43,642 nt of DNA from a virus. A program made the position numbers and the translations under genes. The stretch covers positions 1-43,642 of IMG/VR virus record IMGVR_UViG_3300020202_000119. One strand, 5' to 3'. Each line of letters starts with the position of its first letter. Within the stretch, counting starts at the first letter, position 1. The notes under the pieces are model-generated. The model made no database searches. It was not told the DNA's origin and saw nothing but the letters and a program-made list of their open reading frames with translations. Of the stretch, positions 7,584 to 14,332 are shown in pieces.

Positions 7584-8615
7584 ATGGCTACTTTAACCAC
7601 TGATGAGATTGCCGATCTCATCACTACCACGCAAAAAAATCTCGGCAGAATGAAATGGACAGACCTCAGCACTGATTTGCAAGAATACATTGCAATGCCA
7701 AACCTAATCAAGAAGGAGAAGGTGCAGTTTGATGGCGGGCAAGCAATTCAATGGAATTTCATGGTCAATTCCAACGGGCAGGCTCGTAATATCGGACTGT
7801 TCGAAGTGGATAACTACAATGTAACCGATGTGATGAAGACTGCTAGCATCCCATGGCGGCATACAAACACAAACTACTCGATCGACGCTCACGAAATCTC
7901 AATTAACGGCGATCCTGCAACACGCATTGTTGATTTAGTAAAAGTACGTCGCGTCGCAGCTCTAATTGATTTGGCTAAGCTGATGGAGACGAATTTCTGG
8001 GGCGCACCATCATCGTCCTCCGATGAAATTACACCCTACGGTATTGATTACTGGGTCGTCAAGAATGCAACTGAAGGGTTCAATGGAGGCATTCCAAGCG
8101 GGTTTAGTGACGTCGCCGGTCTTTCTCCAACGACGTACCCACGCTGGAAGAACTGGACGGCGCAGTACACGACTGTATCGAAACCAGACTTGATTGCCAA
8201 GATGCGTCAAGCGTCCACCAAGACAATGTTCCGACCTCCAGTAGAGATCAGCGATTACAACCGTGGTAACCGATATGGCTACTATACAAACTACGATGTA
8301 ATCGGAACGATGGAAACGTTGCTTGAAAATCAGAATGAAAACCTGGGTAACGATTTGGCCAGCAAAGATGGTGAGGTCATGTTTAAGCGCAATCCAGTCA
8401 AATGGGTTCCAGAGCTTGATTCGGACGCGCAGGACCCTGTTTATGGTATCAACTGGGGTGTTTTCTACCCTGTGTTCCTAAAAGGTTGGTACATGAAGGA
8501 AGACAAGGCTCGTCAGCATCCTAATCAGCACAATGTCTTAGTGACGGACATTGACATTACCTACAACTGGAAATGCTGCGATCGTCGCAGACTGTTCATC
8601 ATCAACAAAGCTTAA
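7584..8615 (+). CDS. Major capsid protein, 343 aa
   Basis: It sits between a scaffold-type gene and structural genes and has the expected length. Several stretches look like the capsid family of short-tailed environmental phages: an N-terminal helix (TTDEIADLITTTQ), a segment GLFEVDNYNVTDVMKTASIP, and a strongly conserved-looking WRHTNTNYSIDAHEI. No cleavage signal is obvious. A ribosome site AGGAG lies eleven bases upstream. An HK97-like fold is assumed from context, not shown. Confidence 0.8.
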   Translation: MATLTTDEIADLITTTQKNLGRMKWTDLSTDLQEYIAMPNLIKKEKVQFDGGQAIQWNFMVNSNGQARNIGLFEVDNYNVTDVMKTASIPWRHTNTNYSIDAHEISINGDPATRIVDLVKVRRVAALIDLAKLMETNFWGAPSSSSDEITPYGIDYWVVKNATEGFNGGIPSGFSDVAGLSPTTYPRWKNWTAQYTTVSKPDLIAKMRQASTKTMFRPPVEISDYNRGNRYGYYTNYDVIGTMETLLENQNENLGNDLASKDGEVMFKRNPVKWVPELDSDAQDPVYGINWGVFYPVFLKGWYMKEDKARQHPNQHNVLVTDIDITYNWKCCDRRRLFIINKA

Positions 8616-8643
8616 TTCTGAATAGATGATTGGGAGATAAACA

Positions 8644-9465
8644 ATGAACAAGGTCAATTACGCCGGTGGAGTAAACACTGAAAACACCAGTGCTTCTCCG
8701 TCGAAGGAAATCTGGGGCAGCATGCCTGCCGACATCTTGTACGATCCATCCGTTGGGTACCATTTCTACGATGACTTCCTGGAATTTCCGACGATCACCA
8801 CGCCGACAATTACGACTGAAATCGAGTGGGGAAATCGGGGGTACAAGGCATTCGGAAGCGCAGGCGGAACAATCACCAAGCTTGCCGTGTCAAACGGTGT
8901 TGGTGGCGTGGTGTTCACTGAAACCGATGACAATCAAGGTTTGTCGTTGGCCACAATCGCCTTGCCGTTCAAGATCGATATCGGACAGGGCAAGTTCTGG
9001 TTTGAGGCCAGAATTAAATCTGACACAATCACCGATACGCGCAACGGCTGGGTGTTGGGATTGTGGGAACAGCAAACACTATCGGCGACTGTGCCGATTG
9101 CTGCAGCTGGAACTTTGGCTGACGCAAACTTTGTTGGTTTCCATCGTCTTGAGGGTGACGGCGATGCAGTTGATACCGTGTATAAGGCCGATGGAGTAAC
9201 GCAGGTCACCGTCGGTACTGATGCGGTAACATTGGTCGCTGACACTTATGTTAAACTTGGGATGATCTTCGAACCGGCAACGAACATCTTGACGTTCTAC
9301 AAGAACGGCGTTCCTCTTGCGAATACAAAGACCATTCCGACTGCAGATGGTACGGACTTCCCCAATGACGTTCAGATGGGTCTCTGCTTCGCCATGCTCT
9401 GCGCGAGCAACGATGATGCTGTAAATACACTCGGTTGGTGGCGCGCAGCTCAGTTGCGACCGTAG
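8644..9465 (+). CDS. Structural protein with a lectin-like (concanavalin-type) beta-sandwich, 273 aa
   Basis: The gene follows the capsid gene after 28 bases with a GGGAG ribosome site. Most of the protein (about 40-273) reads as a beta-sandwich: a YDDFLEF start, alternating strands, and FWFEARIKSD and LGMIFEPATNILTFYKNG segments, which resemble LamG/concanavalin-like folds. Possible roles are capsid decoration or carbohydrate binding on the head. The same kind of domain seems inserted in the nozzle-like protein at 16428. Specific ligand unknown. Confidence 0.6.
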   Translation: MNKVNYAGGVNTENTSASPSKEIWGSMPADILYDPSVGYHFYDDFLEFPTITTPTITTEIEWGNRGYKAFGSAGGTITKLAVSNGVGGVVFTETDDNQGLSLATIALPFKIDIGQGKFWFEARIKSDTITDTRNGWVLGLWEQQTLSATVPIAAAGTLADANFVGFHRLEGDGDAVDTVYKADGVTQVTVGTDAVTLVADTYVKLGMIFEPATNILTFYKNGVPLANTKTIPTADGTDFPNDVQMGLCFAMLCASNDDAVNTLGWWRAAQLRP

Positions 9466-9480
9466 TCTAAAGTACTAGGC

Positions 9481-9514
9481 GTCCGGCTGGGATATGCGGG
9501 TATCTCAGCCGGAC
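9481..9514 (+). promoter_or_regulatory. 14-bp hairpin between capsid-region genes, without a T-run
   Basis: GTCCGGCTGGGATA (9481-9494) pairs with TATCTCAGCCGGAC (9501-9514), 13 Watson-Crick pairs plus one G-U, around a 6-base loop. No U-tract follows, so intrinsic termination is unlikely. It could be an RNA processing or stability element separating the highly expressed capsid genes from the adaptor gene, whose ribosome site (AGGG) begins four bases later. Confidence 0.7.
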
Positions 9515-9527
9515 ATAGGGATTGACT

Positions 9528-10325
9528 ATGGCTGAATCAACTTTATCACTTGGATATTCTGACTACCGATCTGAGATTGGCTACTATCTCGGTTATGGTC
9601 GCACGTCCGGAAATTGGACGTCAGACCAAACTTCAGATATCAACGCAATCTTAAAGATGGGACTTCGGCAATTCTATTACCCGCCGGTGCTATCGAAGGG
9701 AGAACCGATCTACGACTGGAGCTTCCTTCACATCAACACCACGATTGCAACTGTCGCTGATGACTATGATCAGACATTGCCAGACGGCTTTGGCGGACTT
9801 GAAACAGAGGTATTCACATTTGCTACGACTGATGGTGCCTATAATCCAGTAAAAGTAATTGGGGAGAGTCAAATAAGAACTTTGAGGCAAGGCAATACGC
9901 TAACTGGTATCCCGCGGTTTGCTGCCATTCGAATGAGATCGACCGATGGTACCACTGGTCAGCGTTTTGAGGTGATCTGGTGGCCAACACCGGATGCAGT
10001 CTACACGATGGGATACAGATACAGAGTGCAACCTGACAATCTGAGTGATGCTGCTCCGTATCCATATGGTGGAATGGTTCATGCCGAAACCATTCTTGCC
10101 AGTTGTCTCGCTATAGCTGAAGAGCGAATCAAGGACGAACGTGGAGTAAAGTGGGACAGCTTTATGACTAAGTTGGCCCAAAGCATCGCCTACGACCGGA
10201 GTCTCGGACAGCAGTACTTTGGCTACAACGGAGATAGGTCTGATTCCAGAGACTCTCTGTCAGATAGATCACATCGGTACATCGGCAACAATAATGTCAC
10301 ATTCAACGGCGTCGAGTATCCGTAA
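9528..10325 (+). CDS. Putative head-tail adaptor protein, 265 aa
   Basis: The order portal-scaffold-capsid-adaptor and the sequence features fit a gp6/tubular protein A-like adaptor that seals the portal and attaches the tail. Visible features are the N-terminal YRSEIGYYLGYGR, a helix with INAILKMGLRQFYYP followed by YDWSFL, and a long helix near 190-215 (ETILASCLAIAEERIKDE). The ATG at 9528 is preferred because AGGG lies seven bases upstream; a TTG six bases earlier is also in frame. The Arg/Ser/Asp-rich tail (SDSRDSLSDRSHR) is unusual. Confidence 0.65.
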   Translation: MAESTLSLGYSDYRSEIGYYLGYGRTSGNWTSDQTSDINAILKMGLRQFYYPPVLSKGEPIYDWSFLHINTTIATVADDYDQTLPDGFGGLETEVFTFATTDGAYNPVKVIGESQIRTLRQGNTLTGIPRFAAIRMRSTDGTTGQRFEVIWWPTPDAVYTMGYRYRVQPDNLSDAAPYPYGGMVHAETILASCLAIAEERIKDERGVKWDSFMTKLAQSIAYDRSLGQQYFGYNGDRSDSRDSLSDRSHRYIGNNNVTFNGVEYP

Positions 10326-10336
10326 GGAGAGTTAAA

Positions 10337-10663
10337 ATGGCCAGTGCGGCAATTACTATTAGCGAGCAACCTGCAACTATAGAAAGCGATACAAATGAAG
10401 CCGTCATCACAAAGAACACATCTCTCAAAGATATGACAGGAACGCTCGTCAATGCGGGGACTACGGACGTGTGGTGCAAGGCTTCTGTATCCAGTACTGC
10501 GCCATCTAGCGTAGCGACTACAGGCGCACAAGCACAACTGCAGTTCCCTCTTTCGGCTGGCGCGTCCATACCGTGGTTGGCTCATTATACCGCGATTGCA
10601 CATAAAACGGCTTCTGGAACATCTACATTGGCTTGGTTTCCTGATAGGGAGTATAGACGATAA
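10337..10663 (+). CDS. Small structural-type protein, 108 aa
   Basis: Starts behind GGAGAG. The product is Ser/Thr/Ala-rich with regular beta-strand spacing (ATIESDTNEAVITKNTS; a small beta-sandwich is plausible) and ends in WFPDREYRR. It lies in the virion operon, its stop overlapping the next start (TAATG). It may be a decoration, stopper or fibre-base protein; no family recognised. Confidence 0.6.
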   Translation: MASAAITISEQPATIESDTNEAVITKNTSLKDMTGTLVNAGTTDVWCKASVSSTAPSSVATTGAQAQLQFPLSAGASIPWLAHYTAIAHKTASGTSTLAWFPDREYRR

Positions 10664-11427
10664 TGCCTCCGACTGATGCATCTGGCGGCGGTGCCAACTT
10701 CATGGTCAGGGGCGTCATTGCGATGCTCGCTGCCGGAATCACCGCTATTGTTGTGACGACTTTAACAGCAGACAAAATTGATTTAAACGGGACAAGCGCG
10801 CCATCCGCGTCTGCAGCTGGTGACGCACGAATCTACTACAACAATACTGATGACAAGCTCTATCTATCTAAGAATGGTGGCGGGTTCTCCGAGCTTGGTG
10901 CTGGCGGTGGTGGATCACTACCAGTTACCGATACGACATCTATTGTTGAGGGTAGTGCGGATAATACGAAGGAAATTCGGTTTGAAGTGGATGGTTTGAC
11001 TACAGGCACTGTCCGGGTAATCACTCCGCCCAACTCTAATTTCACAATGGCTGGCATCAATATAGCTCAGACATTCACCGCGAAACAGACATTCTCATCT
11101 GCAGTTATTACAACGCCAGTTGTGCTTACTGACGGCGCCAACATTGCGACAGATGCGTCGTTGGGAAACTACTTTCGTGTGACATTGGCCGGCAATAGGC
11201 AGCTGGACAATCCATCGAATGCTACAGATGGACAAAAAATAACATGGGAAATAATTCAGGACGGTACTGGCAGTAGAACCATAACACTGGATACCAAATT
11301 TGCATTTGGGACCACGCTAACATCTGTGACGCTAACTACGACCGCGAGCAAAAAAGATTTTCTCTCCGTCATCTACCATGCGTCTGCTGACAAATTCTAC
11401 GTGGTTGGTTTTGTGAAAGGATTCTAA
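10663..11427 (+). CDS. Fibre-like virion protein with an N-terminal hydrophobic helix, 254 aa
   Basis: Residues 14-34 (FMVRGVIAMLAAGITAIVV) form a hydrophobic helix, then a typical phage fibre segment: ARIYYNNTDDKLYLSKNGG, common in tail-fibre head-binding parts, a Gly-rich hinge (GAGGGGS), and beta-rich repeats to the end. The segment ITLDTKFAFGTTLTSV and the ending FYVVGFVKGF resemble surface-exposed caps. A membrane-like helix in a fibre is odd; it may anchor the protein in the virion. Starts on the stop of the preceding gene (TAATG). Confidence 0.6.
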   Translation: MPPTDASGGGANFMVRGVIAMLAAGITAIVVTTLTADKIDLNGTSAPSASAAGDARIYYNNTDDKLYLSKNGGGFSELGAGGGGSLPVTDTTSIVEGSADNTKEIRFEVDGLTTGTVRVITPPNSNFTMAGINIAQTFTAKQTFSSAVITTPVVLTDGANIATDASLGNYFRVTLAGNRQLDNPSNATDGQKITWEIIQDGTGSRTITLDTKFAFGTTLTSVTLTTTASKKDFLSVIYHASADKFYVVGFVKGF

Positions 11428-12053
11428 TGAAAAAACTGTTATCGATTCTAGTACTGTTCGTCAGCGTATCATGCTTCTCCGCGACGATTAGCGATCCGGT
11501 AAAAGTAAAATACTGCAACGAACGGGTGCGCGTATCGGCCAACAAACTGCAAGACGCCTATGCTCTCTGCGATGCAGTTGCAGACAGGTGGACAAGCCTT
11601 GGCGGTGGTGCAACGGCATTCAATGTAATGCAGGATGATATTCGCCAAGCGGCCAATGCTGTCGTGGATGCGTATCAGTTCTGCTACCTCACCGAGAAGC
11701 TATGGTTCCTGCATGGTGACAGTTCATTTATTCCAAATAACGCAGATACGGTGTCTGATGGAGCGCCGGCGGATGGTAGATCGCAGATTACTGGCGCGAA
11801 AGTTCATGGTGTGCTGACGAGAGTAATCGAGTTCCAAAACTGGCTGCTGTCATCGGCGGGTTCTTTTACCGACTCTACTCGCACAAATGTAGCGTACATA
11901 AATACCGTAATGGCTGTATGCGTTGAAGGGCCCACTCAAACACAGGCAGCTGCAGAAAATTTCATCAATCGATGCACTGAGCTGAGAACCAATTACGAGG
12001 CCAGTAGCAACGCGAACCTGAACACGATTCTTTCAGTGTATGTGCCGAACTGA
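11427..12053 (+). CDS. Exported protein of unknown function, 208 aa
   Basis: The N-terminus (MKKLLSILVLFVSVSCFSA) is a clear Sec signal peptide: two Lys, a hydrophobic core, then small residues. Cleavage after CFSA is likely; the VSVSC stretch could also be a weak lipobox. The mature part is helical with several Cys (C30-region, C48, C86, C169, C183) that may form disulphides in the periplasm. The gene is coupled to its neighbours by TAATG and TGATG overlaps, in the middle of the virion operon. No family recognised. Confidence 0.65.
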   Translation: MKKLLSILVLFVSVSCFSATISDPVKVKYCNERVRVSANKLQDAYALCDAVADRWTSLGGGATAFNVMQDDIRQAANAVVDAYQFCYLTEKLWFLHGDSSFIPNNADTVSDGAPADGRSQITGAKVHGVLTRVIEFQNWLLSSAGSFTDSTRTNVAYINTVMAVCVEGPTQTQAAAENFINRCTELRTNYEASSNANLNTILSVYVPN

Positions 12054-12064
12054 TGGAGATGTAC

Positions 12065-13216
12065 ATGAAACGATTACTGCTATTTTCCTTTCTTTTCCTA
12101 CTCTGCAACAGTGCTTCCGCGGCATGGACAGAGAAATATGTGCGTGCCGATGCAGCGGGCGGAGGAACTGGAAACTCTGACACAGCTGTAGATGCATATC
12201 AGCTGTCTGAGGCGATCACGCATAGCACTACAAATACGAATGTGCGGTACAATGTCAGGGCCGGTACATACACATTTACGACCACGACCCACACGTTTAG
12301 CGGAGTTGGTCTGACGACGGCACCAAATTGGTGGCGTGGATTTTCTGCTACCCCTGGTGACCTCGACACTGACTATTCTACGACGCGGCCACTGTGGAGT
12401 TATACTACCGGCCGTGTAGTGATCAGTGGTGCGCATCAAATATTCTCAAATATTAATATCGAGAGTCAATCTACCACAGTGAATGCTGGTGCAGTTAACG
12501 TTACTGCCGCAGCTATTCGCTTGGATCGAATGCGATTCACAAATACGGCTGCGAACGCCAATAGTACCGCGTTGCGTACGGCTACTGGTGGTGATGTCGT
12601 TGTTACTCGGTGTTGGTTTACGGCAACGTCTACAGCCACTCAGGTTTGTACCATCGCTGCGCGCACGTATTTCGTCGGATGCGTAATTCGCGGCGGAGGA
12701 AATGGTATCGACATCAATACGAATTTAATTGCGATGTATTGTGTGTTCGATGATGTGGGCGGAAGCGGCATAAATATTAGTAACACCTCTGCAGCGGTAA
12801 CGGCAATAAACTGTATTTTCTATTCCGCTGGCAATGACGGGATACGTGTGGCAGCTGCGCCGAACGGCGGAATCATTGCGTATTGTATTTTCGATGCGAA
12901 TGGTGGCTATGGGATTAACAACAACACCGGCGCCAATATTAATACACTGCAGAGATTCCAAAACGCTTATCACAACAATACGAGTGGGCAAACAAACGGA
13001 TTTTCGGACCAATTAATGGTAGGTCCAATTACAGAGACTGCTTCACCATTTACAAATGCGGCAGGTCGTGATTTTACCATGGTGCCTACGGCACAATCGC
13101 GTGGGAGTACACTGCCTGGCAATTTCGACAATGAGACGTATTCGCCATACATCGATTTGGGTGCTGTACCCAGGAAAGAGAACGACAACCAGGGGTTCAT
13201 ACTCATAGGGTTCTAG
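12065..13216 (+). CDS. Exported right-handed parallel beta-helix protein, 383 aa
   Basis: The ATG at 12065 follows GGAG by six bases and gives a textbook signal peptide (MKRLLLFSFLFLLCNSASA, cleavage before AWTEKY); an ATG twelve bases earlier is also in frame. From about residue 80 the sequence is a parallel beta-helix, with repeated NGIDI, SGINI, DGIRV and YGINN turns about 20-24 residues apart, as in pectate-lyase-like and tailspike folds. The N-terminal YVRADAAGGGTGNSD resembles the start of many secreted DUF1565-type helices. A polysaccharide-binding or depolymerising role is plausible, but no catalytic residues can be assigned. Confidence 0.7.
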   Translation: MKRLLLFSFLFLLCNSASAAWTEKYVRADAAGGGTGNSDTAVDAYQLSEAITHSTTNTNVRYNVRAGTYTFTTTTHTFSGVGLTTAPNWWRGFSATPGDLDTDYSTTRPLWSYTTGRVVISGAHQIFSNINIESQSTTVNAGAVNVTAAAIRLDRMRFTNTAANANSTALRTATGGDVVVTRCWFTATSTATQVCTIAARTYFVGCVIRGGGNGIDINTNLIAMYCVFDDVGGSGINISNTSAAVTAINCIFYSAGNDGIRVAAAPNGGIIAYCIFDANGGYGINNNTGANINTLQRFQNAYHNNTSGQTNGFSDQLMVGPITETASPFTNAAGRDFTMVPTAQSRGSTLPGNFDNETYSPYIDLGAVPRKENDNQGFILIGF

Positions 13217-13218
13217 TG

Positions 13219-13524
13219 ATGGCCGATCTCGATAGTGACATGCAAAAGCTGTTCGGGTCAATCGAAAAACTAGTCGCAAGAGTAGAGTCGCTATACGAGA
13301 GCATTTCAGAGGTCAAAGAGGAGCTGAGACAGCAAGTGCATATTGGACAGAAGCTTGAGGCGTGGAAGGCTGAAACGAATGAGCGTCTGGCTCACGGAGT
13401 ACAGCGCATGGACAGAATCGAAGAGTCTTTCAAAGCGTGTGTCAAAAAAGAAACTGCCATGGCGTATGTCGCAGGAGCGGCAGGTGGTGCGGCGTTACTA
13501 ATGAAGATGTTAGGAGGAGGCTAA
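13219..13524 (+). CDS. Coiled-coil protein with a C-terminal hydrophobic segment, XhlA-like, 101 aa
   Basis: Residues 5-75 are a heptad-rich coiled coil (LFGSIEKLVARVESLYESI), followed by a hydrophobic Ala/Gly-rich stretch (about 81-97, AYVAGAAGGAALLMKML) and GGG. This topology, and the place just before a holin-like gene, recalls XhlA-type lysis accessory proteins that sit on the inner membrane. The match is by architecture only. The ATG at 13219 is preferred; a GTG three bases earlier overlaps the previous stop. Confidence 0.5.
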   Translation: MADLDSDMQKLFGSIEKLVARVESLYESISEVKEELRQQVHIGQKLEAWKAETNERLAHGVQRMDRIEESFKACVKKETAMAYVAGAAGGAALLMKMLGGG

Positions 13525-13725
13525 ATGAAGGGCTCATGGAGAACGACGACGCTAGGGATTTTAACAATTGTTATAGCCGTCTGCACCGGTTTAAAAGCGC
13601 TCATTGACGGAGATCCGACGACAAACGTGGATATCCCAGTGCTTGCTACTGCGATTACATCTGGCTTTGGACTGATAAAGGCTAGAGATGACAAGGTAAC
13701 GAGCGAAACTGCAGGCGCTAAATGA
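13525..13725 (+). CDS. Holin-like small membrane protein, 66 aa
   Basis: The protein has MKGSWRTTTLGILTIVIAVC as first membrane helix, a loop with the DGDPTTN motif, and a second, weaker hydrophobic segment (about 38-51, VLATAITSGFGLI), ending in a charged tail. This two-segment pattern with D-G-x-P-x-T in the loop is common in phage proteins annotated as holins. It starts directly after the coiled-coil gene stop, with AGGAGG overlapping the stop. Role: a pore in the inner membrane for lysis (inferred). Confidence 0.65.
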   Translation: MKGSWRTTTLGILTIVIAVCTGLKALIDGDPTTNVDIPVLATAITSGFGLIKARDDKVTSETAGAK

Positions 13726-13961
13726 ACCTGATTAGCGAATTGCTAAAGGTGCTTGTCGCAGTAATCAAGAGTCTTTTCGGTATCGACAAGCCGGCAGAGA
13801 CAGAGGTAAAAAATGCAAAGCCTAATAAGCCGCTTAATGACATTAACAGTGATGATCGTCTGCTTGGGGAGCTTGGGCTGCGAGGCTACCTTCGGGCCGC
13901 GAGTGAGGACGACGTACGTGATAGTACACCCAGGCACACCGATGCAAATACTAGAGAATAA
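13722..13961 (+). CDS. Small membrane-anchored protein, candidate inner-membrane spanin, 79 aa
   Basis: Starts with an ATGA overlap to the holin-like gene. The N-terminus (LISELLKVLVAVIKSLFGI) is an amphipathic-to-hydrophobic helix, the rest a polar, Lys/Asp-rich stretch. A lipoprotein gene begins inside it in another frame, as in Rz/Rz1 pairs, so I suggest an inner-membrane spanin subunit. It is shorter than most Rz proteins and has no clear coiled coil, so the call is tentative. Confidence 0.45.
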   Translation: MNLISELLKVLVAVIKSLFGIDKPAETEVKNAKPNKPLNDINSDDRLLGELGLRGYLRAASEDDVRDSTPRHTDANTRE

Positions 13962-14082
13962 GGCCGTCCGCGGGAGGGTTCTCGATGGTGGTGGCGACGC
14001 TGTAGAGCAGGACATTGGTGGCTGGATCACGATGCCGCCGGATCATTGGGACGCGGTAAAGCGAAAACTCGAATCCCGGTGA
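13813..14082 (+). CDS. Lipoprotein nested in the preceding gene, candidate outer-membrane spanin, 89 aa
   Basis: The first 150 bases overlap the previous gene in a different frame. The signal peptide (MQSLISRLMTLTVMIVCLGS) ends in a lipobox SLGC, Cys at about residue 23, so the product should be an outer-membrane lipoprotein. The mature part (YVIVHPGTPMQILEN, then GGWITMPPDHWDAVKR) reads as a compact beta domain with a C-terminal helix, unlike the short Pro-rich Rz1. Position in the lysis cassette suggests a spanin or lysis-control role (inference). Confidence 0.6.
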   Translation: MQSLISRLMTLTVMIVCLGSLGCEATFGPRVRTTYVIVHPGTPMQILENKAVRGRVLDGGGDAVEQDIGGWITMPPDHWDAVKRKLESR

Positions 14083-14153
14083 TAGTGACATTAATTGTCC
14101 TTTTACTTTTCATCTGTGCAATCTGGATTGTACACGAGAGGAAAAGTAAATGA
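14079..14153 (+). CDS. Tiny single-helix membrane peptide, 24 aa
   Basis: A GTG at 14079 overlaps the stop of the lipoprotein gene, and the frame ends with an ATGA overlap to the next gene. The product (VIVTLIVLLLFICAIWIVHE then RKSK) is one hydrophobic helix with a basic tail, the layout of a small type I or II membrane peptide. GTG 14085 is an alternative start. Couplings on both sides and the membrane-like composition support a real gene; no family assigned. Confidence 0.5.
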   Translation: MIVTLIVLLLFICAIWIVHERKSK

Positions 14154-14332
14154 GAAGACCTTGGCCACGAATCAAGCAGCTTGAGTTTTGCACTGGCTGC
14201 GGGCGAACACGAATGATGGTTGGCCTTGAAGGTGATCCAGAGGGTGTAATGAGATGTTCGTGGTGTGGAGTCAAGCTGTATAAAAACCGGAGCCAGCGGC
14301 AATCTGGCGTGAATAGGGAGGTACAATCATGA
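14150..14332 (+). CDS. Small zinc-ribbon protein, 60 aa
   Basis: Two CxxC pairs, CTGC (around residue 14) and CSWC (around 36), about 20 residues apart, indicate a zinc ribbon. It starts at ATG 14150 behind GAGAGGAAAA, overlapping the tiny membrane peptide, and its stop overlaps the fibre gene start (ATGA). The basic ends suggest nucleic-acid or protein contact. Function unknown. Confidence 0.65.
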   Translation: MRRPWPRIKQLEFCTGCGRTRMMVGLEGDPEGVMRCSWCGVKLYKNRSQRQSGVNREVQS

